A stretch of 64,000 bases of DNA, from positions 81,001 through 145,000 of the forward strand of contig CAJQUW010014764.1 of assembly GCA_907163375.1 (NCBI GenBank), in the 5' to 3' direction. This stretch comes from Prostheceraeus crozeri (taxonomy: Eukaryota; Platyhelminthes; Polycladida; Euryleptidae). The position numbers and the translations under genes were made by a program. Shown here piece by piece: positions 53,074 to 60,564 of this stretch. Each line of letters starts with the position of its first letter. The stretch's first letter is position 1. The notes below the pieces were generated by a model. That model was not told the DNA's origin and did no database searches. It saw only the letters and a list, made by a program, of their open reading frames with translations.

Positions 53074-53431
53074 GACTCACAAAATACATGAGGGTTGAGT
53101 GAACTTCCCTTTTATACTTTTCCCATGAGGGTTTTGGAATGACGATGTAGCAGTGATCATTATGTAGAATCATCTCTTGAATGCGAATAAATACAATGCC
53201 GTCTCCTACGTTAATGACACGGCAAGAGTGGGATAGGATAGCGCGATGTAACCTTCGTAGATGAAAGCGTTCTAGAGTTATTTGAAGTTGACGTTTCGTA
53301 TCATGAAATGTAACACACTGACTTTTCCATGATACTTGGAGCCATGCTGACAATTTCCACATGATTAAAACCTGAGTGAAGAAGGGTATGCCTAAGAAAG
53401 AAGGAGAGAGAGTCATGTTCATGTGTGGCAT
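52733..53431 (-). CDS. Hypothetical protein, upstream of and overlapping the TBP-like gene
   Basis: Open for 232 codons from an ATG in good context (ACCATGC at 53431). The first ~120 residues look protein-like (for example CRVINVGDGIVFIRIQEM, HCYIVIPKPSWEKYKREV). The last ~115, which overlap the TBP-like gene in another frame, are Ser/Arg-rich and probably not under protein constraint. Possibilities: a separate gene ending near 53073, or an N-terminal part once fused to the TBP-like domain and separated by one frameshift. I do not recognise a family. Confidence 0.4.
   Translation of the reverse strand: MPHMNMTLSPSFLGIPFFTQVLIMWKLSAWLQVSWKSQCVTFHDTKRQLQITLERFHLRRLHRAILSHSCRVINVGDGIVFIRIQEMILHNDHCYIVIPKPSWEKYKREVHSTLMYFVSHAPHPHHQRHARNESQKRHRFRTVAYPSSRFSLSSRSSANVGHSHEQRSKSSNLSLRQNPSPRKPFSFRDAVHVLRSRQENANTHASSTPQPPDIGEYSSVCSIEDVSESSQH
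53109..53116 (-). promoter_or_regulatory. TATA box of the TBP-like gene
   Basis: CTTTTATA on the + strand, TATAAAAG on the - strand, 36 bp before the ATG at 53073. It lies inside the upstream open frame, so the leader would be very short. Confidence 0.5.
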
Positions 53432-53522
53432 GGTGAGTGTACATTTTCTTTCTTGATAAGGTGGCCGTTAGGCCGTGGTCTCATAAAGACCGATGTTGCG
53501 TTCTCAGTGTGTGTGGAGAGTG

Positions 53523-54089
53523 TTACTGTAGTTGATCATCATCAACATGGACATCATTTTTAAAGGTGATGGAGACAAGATAGGGATTCAACGTAAACAA
53601 CCTTACGTCCCTGCGTGGACCCATGTAGATGGTTTGACTTTTAATTTCGAAGGAGTAGAATCCTTTTTCCAAAATGGGGAGAGGTTTGCAATTGAGTAAG
53701 TCGAATTCGCTGCCCTCCTTTTCATGGATGATGAGACAGTGTCTATCCATATGCACATACATGTAACGTCTTTCCATGATGGGAAATTGTGTCCGCTTCC
53801 CATTGTGTCGAACAATTTCTTTGGGAATGGTGAGACTTTCTTTCAGGAATGTTTCAAGAGTATTGAATTGTAACCGTGTCCAATAGTCTAACGGTACACA
53901 CACGGCTAGTCCATACTTTGTTGACATAACCTTTAGATAATCTATCCGATGACTTGGAGTTTTTATGGTCACGGCTTCTCCATGATGAGTTATCTTTTGA
54001 TTGAAAGCATTTTTACCCGATGCTAAAGTAAGAGAGTTCAGTGTACTCAGTGCGAGAGCAGAGGAATTGATGGCTTCGATCAACTGCAT
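53523..54089 (-). CDS. GP-family protein, copy 1 (unknown function)
   Basis: 188 aa from the ATG at 54089. A longer frame begins at 54158, but its extra codons run through a TATAAAAC box (54134-54141), so I place the start downstream of it. It is paralogous to 55959-56552: VPLDYWTRLQFNTLETFL against IPIDNWLRQQLDILEDVV, and the C-terminal GFYSFEIKSQTIYMGP..D..LFTLN against GFYSFHIEVPAVYVGPHQSDGNLISLN. Both have an N-terminal small/hydrophobic stretch (NSSALALSTLNSLTLAS here). The Gly-Phe-Tyr-Ser-Phe...Gly-Pro block looks like a beta-strand hairpin. No enzyme motif is visible. Confidence 0.7.
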   Translation of the reverse strand: MQLIEAINSSALALSTLNSLTLASGKNAFNQKITHHGEAVTIKTPSHRIDYLKVMSTKYGLAVCVPLDYWTRLQFNTLETFLKESLTIPKEIVRHNGKRTQFPIMERRYMYVHMDRHCLIIHEKEGSEFDLLNCKPLPILEKGFYSFEIKSQTIYMGPRRDVRLFTLNPYLVSITFKNDVHVDDDQLQ

Positions 54090-54133
54090 GGTTAGCGCAA
54101 GGACGGAAATGATTGCCAAGAGCTCAGTCGTCC

Positions 54134-54141
54134 GTTTTATA
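54134..54141 (-). promoter_or_regulatory. TATA box of GP-family gene copy 1
   Basis: GTTTTATA on the + strand, TATAAAAC on the - strand, 45 bp upstream of the chosen ATG at 54089. This spacing fits a TATA-directed start just upstream of the codon. Confidence 0.55.
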
Positions 54142-54179
54142 AGCAGACCTAGCTCCAATCACATGCATTTCCCTTTTCT

Positions 54180-54665
54180 CGTTTTCCCTGTCTTTGTTAT
54201 GTGACAACGAATTATCGCACGTGCACTTTTGACTGCGTGGGTGGAAACCTTCCCTCTTACAAAGTCGTTCTAGTCCTCACAAAGACTTTAGTGACACACC
54301 CCTTCTAGCGAACAAAGACGCATTCATTTATCTAACAAAAAACCTGATAGTAATGCGCAAAGCGCAATGACTCATGTTGTGTCACAACCCTTTTCTCAAA
54401 CAAAGACGCATTCATTTATCTAAGAAAGCGCAATAACTCATGTTGCTCTATACACCATTACAAAATGCTCAGTGAAAAGAAATCTTTATTGTATCTACAC
54501 AATGTGTCGCGCATCAAATAAAGTCGTGGATGTAAACACACTCAGTTGAATCATGATATGTTTAACGACGTACGCATTTCCTTCCAACGTCTCTTCTATT
54601 CTCTCCATAATTTTCTCCATATGACGACCATAAAATTGATCACTAAGAGTAATCCATTCTGTGCA
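54180..54665. repeat. Non-coding interval with a ~105-bp direct repeat
   Basis: The segment AACAAAGACGCATTCATTTA and its neighbourhood, ending in AAGCGCAATRACTCATGTTG, occurs twice (about 54313-54380 and 54398-54445). Otherwise I see no coding or RNA feature. Confidence 0.6.
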
Positions 54666-54917
54666 CTAAGATCCAAAACGAAGTGGTTTTTGTAAATCTT
54701 TCAACTCTATATAAGCAATGAGTCTACCCTTTACATCTTGAGGTTGTAAACTCTCCATCAATCTTTTGAAGAGAGGAAGGCTTTCAGTGAGCACTACTTT
54801 CATATCATTCATCTTCATTTTAAATGTAAGTTTCCAATCTTGTAAAAATCCATCGAATCCTTGTTGATCCAGTGTCAAATGACACATGTGGTTACTTAAG
54901 GTACGATGCGCCATCAT
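54666..54917 (-). CDS. KGRL-family small protein, middle copy
   Basis: 83 aa from the ATG at 54917; no ATG lies further upstream in this frame. It shares LMESLQPQDVKGRLIAYIEL with the right-end gene (LMDSLINKDVKGRLVAEIEF). It is shorter than that gene and lacks its C-terminal FY.RH...LD.F block, so it may be a fragment, or one exon (a possible acceptor TCTATAG lies just upstream). Function unknown. Confidence 0.55.
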   Translation of the reverse strand: MMAHRTLSNHMCHLTLDQQGFDGFLQDWKLTFKMKMNDMKVVLTESLPLFKRLMESLQPQDVKGRLIAYIELKDLQKPLRFGS

Positions 54918-55087
54918 AAACGTTGTGACTATAGATTTCACATTGCTTCAATGACTTCCACTATGAATAAAACAGAAATAACAATCATGTTCCACTGTAA
55001 GTTTATTCAACATCAGTCAAAATTCACAAGTACAGAATACACTTCATAAAATGATCATCATTCATTCACAAGGAGTAAAAACATGTT

Positions 55088-55650
55088 TTACATATAGCCT
55101 TGCTGTTGACAATAATATAGATACAGTTCATAAACGTCATAGAGACTACAATGCCAGCGTGAAGAGAGTTTTGCAATGTAGGTAGCTTTATTTCTAGTAT
55201 TACGATGGGATGGTGGTCTGTACAGGTGATGTCTCTCACCGAAACATACAGCAATGTCAAAAATCATTTCATCTCTAAACTTCTTTTGATCACAATGCAT
55301 ATGATAGTCTTGTCTTACACGATCTACCCAACATGGTAAATATAAATTATCAATGTGCAACTGAAGTGTTGTTGCTTCTCGTTCAGAATCATTTCCTAAT
55401 ATTTTAACAATATGAAAACCGTTTGCCACCGTTTGAACTCACTTATCAAATACGTTTCATTTACAAATCCAATATGAATCAAAATAGAAGGATCAAGTCC
55501 ATTCACATGACGTCGTGACCATTCGTCTTTGTGTGGAGGACAGTAGGCAAATCTATGATATACACTAACAACAGTTTGATCACTTTCTCTCATTGCAATA
55601 GCACTCAATTCCTGCATGGGTGTTCCCTCACTGTCTATGAAGATGACAAC
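55088..55650 (-). pseudogene. DEDDh-type 3'-5' exonuclease-like gene, frameshifted
   Basis: Reading from 55650: Exo I IFIDSEGTPMQELSAI (Asp-x-Glu pair followed by Gly-Thr), the RRHVNGLDP block, a likely Exo II region ILGNDSERE, and Exo III HCSLYDVYELYLYY, which fits the H-x4-D pattern of DEDDh nucleases such as DnaQ epsilon. The frame shifts by one base near 55416-55425, between FKRWQ and GFHIVKILGNDSE, so the copy is broken. There is no upstream ATG; the reading frame opens after TATTGTAG at 55651, a plausible splice acceptor. In the element it could supply proofreading, end processing or primer removal beside PolB, which is inference. Confidence 0.65.
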
Positions 55651-55659
55651 CTACAATAT

Positions 55660-55828
55660 CAAAAAGACTTCATTACAAAATAATACATTGAGCAGGAACT
55701 TTACAAGGATGTCTGTCCTTTACATAAGAAAAGATACATACAACATGATGACAATGTCTTATTTAAACATGACGCGCAAGACCGCGTTTTCCACATTCAC
55801 TACATTCTAACTGATTACAATACTTAAG
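55660..55828 (-). pseudogene. Zinc-finger-like remnant upstream of the exonuclease
   Basis: One frame reads CNQLECSECGKRGLARH, then a TAA (55773-55775) and then IRHCHH. It has the look of a C-x2-C...H...H finger followed by further Cys residues. Position suggests a lost 5' exon or N-terminal domain of the exonuclease, but I could not find a consistent splice or frame link. Confidence 0.3.
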
Positions 55829-55958
55829 ATTTCTCTTTGGTGGTAACACCATCTTTCTTTGATGTGCGACGACGTTTAGGTTTAGTGACAGGTTCTTGAC
55901 ACTCTTTGACACAACAATCAATGACTTTCTCAATGTGATCAAGTCCTGTTAACTCAGG

Positions 55959-56552
55959 TTAATGATGAATTTGAGCAATGCGCAAATTGAGAGAAATCAA
56001 ATTACCGTCAGATTGATGAGGTCCCACATAAACAGCAGGCACCTCAATATGAAAGGAATAAAAGCCTGCACCTAGTGATGACAATTCTGTTTCACCTGAC
56101 TGTTCAACTGTCACTCCTGAAGTAACTTTACAATACTTGCTTTTTAAAATATAGCAGCGAGTGCCGCGATACAATGGCTTATAATAAGAAGTTTTCTTTT
56201 CTGGCCACAACTGTAATAGTTCAGTAGGAATAAGAGCCTTTTGCCACACAACGTCCTCTAAAATGTCAAGCTGCTGACGCAACCAATTATCAATAGGGAT
56301 ACTCAGGTTTTGACCGCAACGATTTAATTGCGTATCCACTTTTGGTAAGTATACCGCCGGCGTTTGAAGATAGAGTCGAACATCGTTGTAGCGCACTTGT
56401 TGTTTGTAGGTAGGATAGCCGTGAATTACCTTTTCAATTTTCGGATTCCACAGCTCGAGATATTGAGGATTCAGTGATGCAGCAGTTGGATTAGGATTCA
56501 TGGTCATGGCAGTCTGTAACGAAAGAATACCACTAAGTACATTCATGATCAT
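55959..56552 (-). CDS. GP-family protein, copy 2 (unknown function)
   Basis: 197 aa from an ATG at 56552. It is paralogous to 53523-54089, with the shared (I/V)P(I/L)D.W block and the C-terminal GFYSFHIEVPAVYVGPHQSD block. The TAA at 55959-55961 may be secondary: the same frame continues for 44 more codons to 55824 with a lysine/arginine-rich tail (KPKRRRTSKKDG) that looks like a nuclear localisation signal. I therefore think the ancestral protein had about 242 residues and this copy lost its tail to a point mutation. There is no clear TATA box upstream. Confidence 0.65.
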   Translation of the reverse strand: MIMNVLSGILSLQTAMTMNPNPTAASLNPQYLELWNPKIEKVIHGYPTYKQQVRYNDVRLYLQTPAVYLPKVDTQLNRCGQNLSIPIDNWLRQQLDILEDVVWQKALIPTELLQLWPEKKTSYYKPLYRGTRCYILKSKYCKVTSGVTVEQSGETELSSLGAGFYSFHIEVPAVYVGPHQSDGNLISLNLRIAQIHH

Positions 56553-56630
56553 CAGAGAAAAGAAAATCCTTATCTTAGCAGTGACCTATGAGGTGGCCCT
56601 TAAGAGGACCTTTTGGAGCCTTCACAGGAT

Positions 56631-56867
56631 TTAAAGCTTATCACCAAAGTCTAAGTCTTCGTCATCGTCCAGTAAATTAAATGTCTTGGGCTTAGGACCC
56701 GAATTGAGTTTCAATTCTCTAAAAGACTTAAAGGTAAAGCGTGTAGGTGGTGGTGGCGGTGGTGGTAGTGGTGATGGTTCAACAAAATAAGCTTGTACAA
56801 TCATCGGCCACACACTCTCCTGAGTCTCTCTTCTAAAATGCTGGTAAGGTTTAGGCCACACCGTCAT
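56631..56867 (-). CDS. Small Pro-rich, acidic-tailed protein
   Basis: 78 aa. A longer open frame starts at 57176, but a TATAAAAG box at 56998-57005 lies inside it, and the first ATG after that promoter in this frame is at 56867 (MTVWPKPYQHFRRETQ). It contains a run of prolines (PSPLPPPPPPPTRF) and ends LLDDDEDLDFGDKL, strongly acidic with a hydrophobic pair. That tail resembles short acidic activation or protein-binding motifs. No family is recognised. Confidence 0.55.
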   Translation of the reverse strand: MTVWPKPYQHFRRETQESVWPMIVQAYFVEPSPLPPPPPPPTRFTFKSFRELKLNSGPKPKTFNLLDDDEDLDFGDKL

Positions 56868-56997
56868 GACACTCACTTGTAAATTTGCAAACAGGATTGA
56901 TCGACAGACAAAGTTGAGAGGGGAGAATGGCTTCAGAAAGTCACACACGCTTTCCAAGTCAAGAGAATGAAATGATGAGAAAATGGGGAGACTTCTG

Positions 56998-57005
56998 CTT
57001 TTATA
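56998..57005 (-). promoter_or_regulatory. TATA box of the small acidic-protein gene
   Basis: CTTTTATA on the + strand, TATAAAAG on the - strand. It predicts a start of transcription near 56970 and a leader of about 100 bases to the ATG at 56867. Confidence 0.55.
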
Positions 57006-57130
57006 GTCTCCCGTGAATCCACATTTGACACTATGTGAGCCAATCAGAGACCTCCGTTTCTCCCCTGACTTCGTTGCGGCAGGGAAAAGGAGGCACGTGG
57101 ACGACTGACTCATGAATGCTTTTCCCAAAT

Positions 57131-57553
57131 CTAGTTTAGCACATTGAGTTGAATATGAATGTGTTTTATGCAACATAAGAGCAAGTTGGATCCATGCTCA
57201 TGAAATGAATCTAGTCGAGATGCACTTTTCGCCATGTGTCGCTGATAGAAATCTTTGGGATCATGTATCGTCTGTGCAGAATAGGTTGCAAAATGAAACA
57301 CTACATGCTCACCTGCATGTTCATCAGTCACTTTCTCAAATTCAATCTCTGCAACTAATCGTCCTTTCACATCTTTATTTATCAAACTGTCCATGAGCAG
57401 TTGGAAAACGAAGCAACCTTTAGCGATAGCAAATTGTAAGTCTGCCTTCTCATGATGAAAGGAGATGATGTAGTCCCTAATCACACCACGAAGACTTTGT
57501 CGATGAAAACGTACTGAACAAAATTCATTCGTAAACTTTACTGCTTCTGTCAT
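57131..57553 (-). CDS. KGRL-family protein, intact right-end copy
   Basis: 140 aa from an ATG at 57553, 57 bp inside the right terminal repeat. Blocks: CSVRFHRQSLRGVIRDYI, DVKGRLVAEIEF, EHVVFHFATYSAQTIHDPKD, FYQRHMAKSASRLDSF and a His/Cys-bearing C-terminus (LLLCCIKHIHIQ). It is the complete member of a three-gene family in this element (degraded at 21229-21680, short at 54666-54917). The alternating hydrophobic pattern suggests a beta-rich fold. Function unknown. Confidence 0.7.
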   Translation of the reverse strand: MTEAVKFTNEFCSVRFHRQSLRGVIRDYIISFHHEKADLQFAIAKGCFVFQLLMDSLINKDVKGRLVAEIEFEKVTDEHAGEHVVFHFATYSAQTIHDPKDFYQRHMAKSASRLDSFHEHGSNLLLCCIKHIHIQLNVLN

Positions 57554-57609
57554 GTTTCTTCCTTTTACCTCGGAGACATAGCATGAATGACATTCAGGTT
57601 AAACATGGC

Positions 57610-58718
57610 ACGCTGATTCCAAATCTGGTCTCTGATTTCCCGTCCGAGGCTTGCTTCACCCGCTAGAGCGATTTTCATAAACATTCTAACTCTGTCGTTT
57701 TTCGCCAATGTCCCAAATTTTCAATAACGTCTCACCTCTAAACGAAGGCAGAGTGGAACAAGCCATGTTTTCCACTGAATTTGTCTCACTCCCAGCTTTC
57801 AAACGAGCTATTGCACGACTTTCTACCATCTCTGGAACCAAAGTTGGAAGATCGCTGTCGAGGGGGGGGTCAGAACTTTTTCTCTCCGATTGAGTTGGGA
57901 AGAAGTTCCTAGACCCAAAATTGGTCAAAACGTCCGAATTTGCACTCCATTTTCCGATCCGAGCACTCCTTCTGCCCGAAAAATGGACTTTCTCATCCCA
58001 AAACATCCAACATCCGCCTTTTCCAACTCTGACGTTTTCCTGCCATTTTCCTCCCTCAACCCAAGAAAATTAGACCAAACTAAGCTTTCCACTGCATTTT
58101 TCTCACTTTTAGCTTTCAAATGAGCTATTGCACGACTTTCTACCATCTCTAACACCAAAGTTGGAAGTTTGGCAGGAGGGGGGGGGGACGTCTTCAAAAC
58201 TTTTTCTCTCCGATGTCGCTGGAAACATCCTTCCTAACCCAAAATTGGCCAAAAATTCCGAATCTGACCTCCTTTTTCCCATCCGATGTCTCCTTCAGGA
58301 CGAAAAATGGACTTTCTCATCCCGAAACCACCAAACCCGCCTTTTTCCAACTCTGTCGTTTTCAGAGATTCCACCCCTTGCTGCTCCTCCCGCCTTCCTT
58401 CCCCAACCAACATTTCACACAGATTCCACATCTGACCTCCACTTTCCCATCCAAACCCTCCTTCATGACGATTTCCAACTTTTCTCATCCGAAACACCAT
58501 CAACATCCACCCTTTCCTCACTCAATCCCTCACACATCACCTTCCTTCCTACCCCTTGCCTCACAGTTCCTCGTTCCTTCCTTCCTCCCTCCTCTCGGAC
58601 CAATTCCTCCCAACACATCCTTGACGAACTCCCTTCCTTCCAGAGGGGGGGGGCTGAGTCAGCATGATGACTCATCACTGCACCGCACCGGGCTTGAATT
58701 TGCGACGGGGTTACTACT
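57610..58718 (-). repeat. Right terminal inverted repeat
   Basis: Reverse complement of the left repeat, ending TTACTACT at 58718. It has two of the sub-blocks (near 57800 and 58112) that occur three times at the left. Instead of the third it has a unique pyrimidine-rich stretch of roughly 350 bp (about 58240-58600) that is absent from the left terminus. Sequence near the outer tip (58600-58718) matches again. G-runs of eight to nine occur at 57862 and 58179 and next to 58640. Confidence 0.92.
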
Positions 58719-58724
58719 CATTTG
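58719..58724. repeat. Right target-site duplication of the Polinton-like element
   Basis: CATTTG, identical to 19806-19811, followed by the continuation of retrotransposon copy B. Confidence 0.92.
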
Positions 58725-58935
58725 CAAATTTTGTGACACGAATGAAATAGAAGACATTTTTCATTTCATGTCAATTTATCCACGATATGAAACTGAGCGA
58801 CTTGCATTGATTCCATTCCTAAGTGATTGTGATCGGTCGGATTTCTATGAAATTATGAACATGCCAAAGGGAGGGCAAACGTGTGCCATCGATGAATTCA
58901 TTGACAAAGCAATGCATATCAGGAAGAAAAGATAA
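58725..58935 (+). pseudogene. Non-LTR retrotransposon copy B, C-terminal zinc-knuckle part
   Basis: It encodes CKFCDTNEIEDIFHFMSIYP, YETERLALIPFLSD and SDFYEIMN up to the TAA at 58933. This parallels the array units (CHNCDGDDVEDLLHF...CP, LIPFLKSD, ADFYDMMN). It is the missing continuation of 18218-19811. The last Cys of the knuckle is Tyr here (SIYP instead of SHCP), and the frame does not join simply across the insertion, showing earlier decay. Confidence 0.85.
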
Positions 58936-60313
58936 TGTTAGCTCTTCTTACATTAATAAGTCCATTTTGCAATTTCATTACCATGCGCATTCTATTAAGT
59001 TGATCAATTGCTTCTGATGCGATTTATATGAAACCTTGAAAAGAGTGACAGACGCGTGATGATGATAATTATTTCATAAATGTATCAATTCATGTGCTTG
59101 AGAAACAATAGATGACGTTTACATTTGGATATTCATCTCATTTGGATGTTTTAAAAATTCATCAGTACACGCAACCTACCATATTGATCAACTGCTTCTG
59201 ATTTCTATGCAACTATGCATGCAAAAAAAGGTTGGACAGATCCATGTCGTTAATGAATTCATCGATAAAGCACTATACATGTATATGAAACAGTTGACAT
59301 TTACTTTGATGTGCCAACCTGTCTGTTTGATAAATACATTATCACGCCCATTCTGCTACAACTTCGGTGAAGTACTGACTGCAATATCTATGAGACCATA
59401 AAATGAACAATCAATGATCGATTTAAGCAGCTTCGGACATAACAAACAGTGACGAATGATTAATATTCACTGTAACTGATAGACTGTGCAACAATTATTC
59501 CACTCTGCAAGCATTTCCACATATCGGAGGTCGGAAAATATTCACGCTCGTGTTCAAACTTGTCTAATCATACTTTTCTCACATCATTTCAGGTATGTAA
59601 AATTATTCATTTCAATTTCTGTTCTTGAACGTGATGTGTTTTGTAGAGTTTCTCCCTTCTCGCCATGCTTGGTATAATGGACTTCTGACTCTTGGAACAC
59701 ATCACGTTCAACTATATGTACCTACAAAAGTTTTTGATTTTAATAAACCGAACCTCCGATTAAATAATAGGGTTACTAATTTGCTGTGATGAAGTGTGAT
59801 TGGTAAATAAGACATTAATAACATTTACTAATTCTTAATTAAATACATACTTATCATTGCTATTGCCATGCACATAAATGTCGTTTTGAGATATATTTGC
59901 CTCCTCTCCTCACTCGTTTATGACATTCCTTCTTGCTCTATTCATGCATGCCTGACAATGATAATGCTCTCTATGCCACGAAACTGAAACCGATGCATGT
60001 CTTTTCAAATGTACTATACTCACTCTTATCTATGTAATCTCGTTATCATCATTTCATACTCATGCCTTCATGCTCTTGTAAATACTATCATTTCAACGTT
60101 GAATTTGTGATTGTGCACCGGACATTTTTCAGACTTGTTCAAACGCTACATCCGTCGACTTGCTTCAGATAGACCTCTCGTGAATCATTCCTATTCGTGG
60201 TTGCTGCATTCGTACATTCATCGACTTCATTCATTGATGTAATCTTCATCTTATTATCATTAGTTATCATCATCACATGTTTCTTTGTTTGTACCAAACT
60301 TTGGTCAATAAAC
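58936..60313 (+). other. 3' UTR of retrotransposon copy B
   Basis: About 1.4 kb without coding capacity that ends, like the array units, in AATAAAC (60307-60313), then TTCTGAGTTCTGAG and a (GA)n tract. The UTR body shows little resemblance to the array UTR, so the two belong to different subfamilies that share only the tail. Near 58980-59270 a segment resembling the coding end (GATCAATTGCTTCTGAT, then ATTTCTATG, repeated near 59182) suggests small internal duplications. Confidence 0.65.
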
Positions 60314-60330
60314 ATTCTGAGTTCTGAGTT

Positions 60331-60396
<66 letters not shown>

Positions 60397-60458
60397 GAGA
60401 GAGAGGAGAGAGAGGAGAGAGAGAGAGAGGAGAGAGAGAGAGGAAAGAGAGAGAGAGA

Positions 60459-60542
<84 letters not shown>

Positions 60543-60564
60543 GAGAGAGAGAGAGGAAAGAGAG
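60314..60564. repeat. (GA)n microsatellite between two retrotransposons
   Basis: About 250 bp of (GA)n with GGA and GGAAA interruptions, starting from TTCTGAGTTCTGAG. It sits exactly between the 3' end of copy B and the coding sequence of copy C. Confidence 0.97.

Larger units (their letters stand above)
19812..58718. mobile_element. Polinton-like (Maverick-like) element, 38.9 kb with nested insertions
   Basis: The boundaries rest on three points: perfect 6-bp flanking duplications, complementary termini beginning AGTAGTAA, and terminal inverted repeats of 1022 and 1109 bp. Retrotransposon copy B resumes on the far side. Removing the 993-bp element at 24216 and the 22.8 kb foldback element leaves about 15.1 kb, a normal Polinton size. 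Gene order: degraded small gene (-), PolB (+), repeats, TBP-like (-), an unknown gene (-), GP-family gene (-), KGRL-family gene (-), exonuclease (-), GP-family gene (-), acidic protein (-), KGRL-family gene (-). I find no retroviral-type integrase, capsid proteins, FtsK/HerA ATPase or adenain-like protease. Either it is a distinct capsid-less lineage, or those genes were lost and it moved in trans. Confidence 0.9.

Noticed and set aside
52534-57553. Capsid, protease or packaging ATPase genes on the - strand
   Set aside because: I looked for Walker A/B motifs, the His-Asp/Glu-Cys protease pattern and long jelly-roll-sized frames and saw none. The genes are all shorter than about 235 codons.
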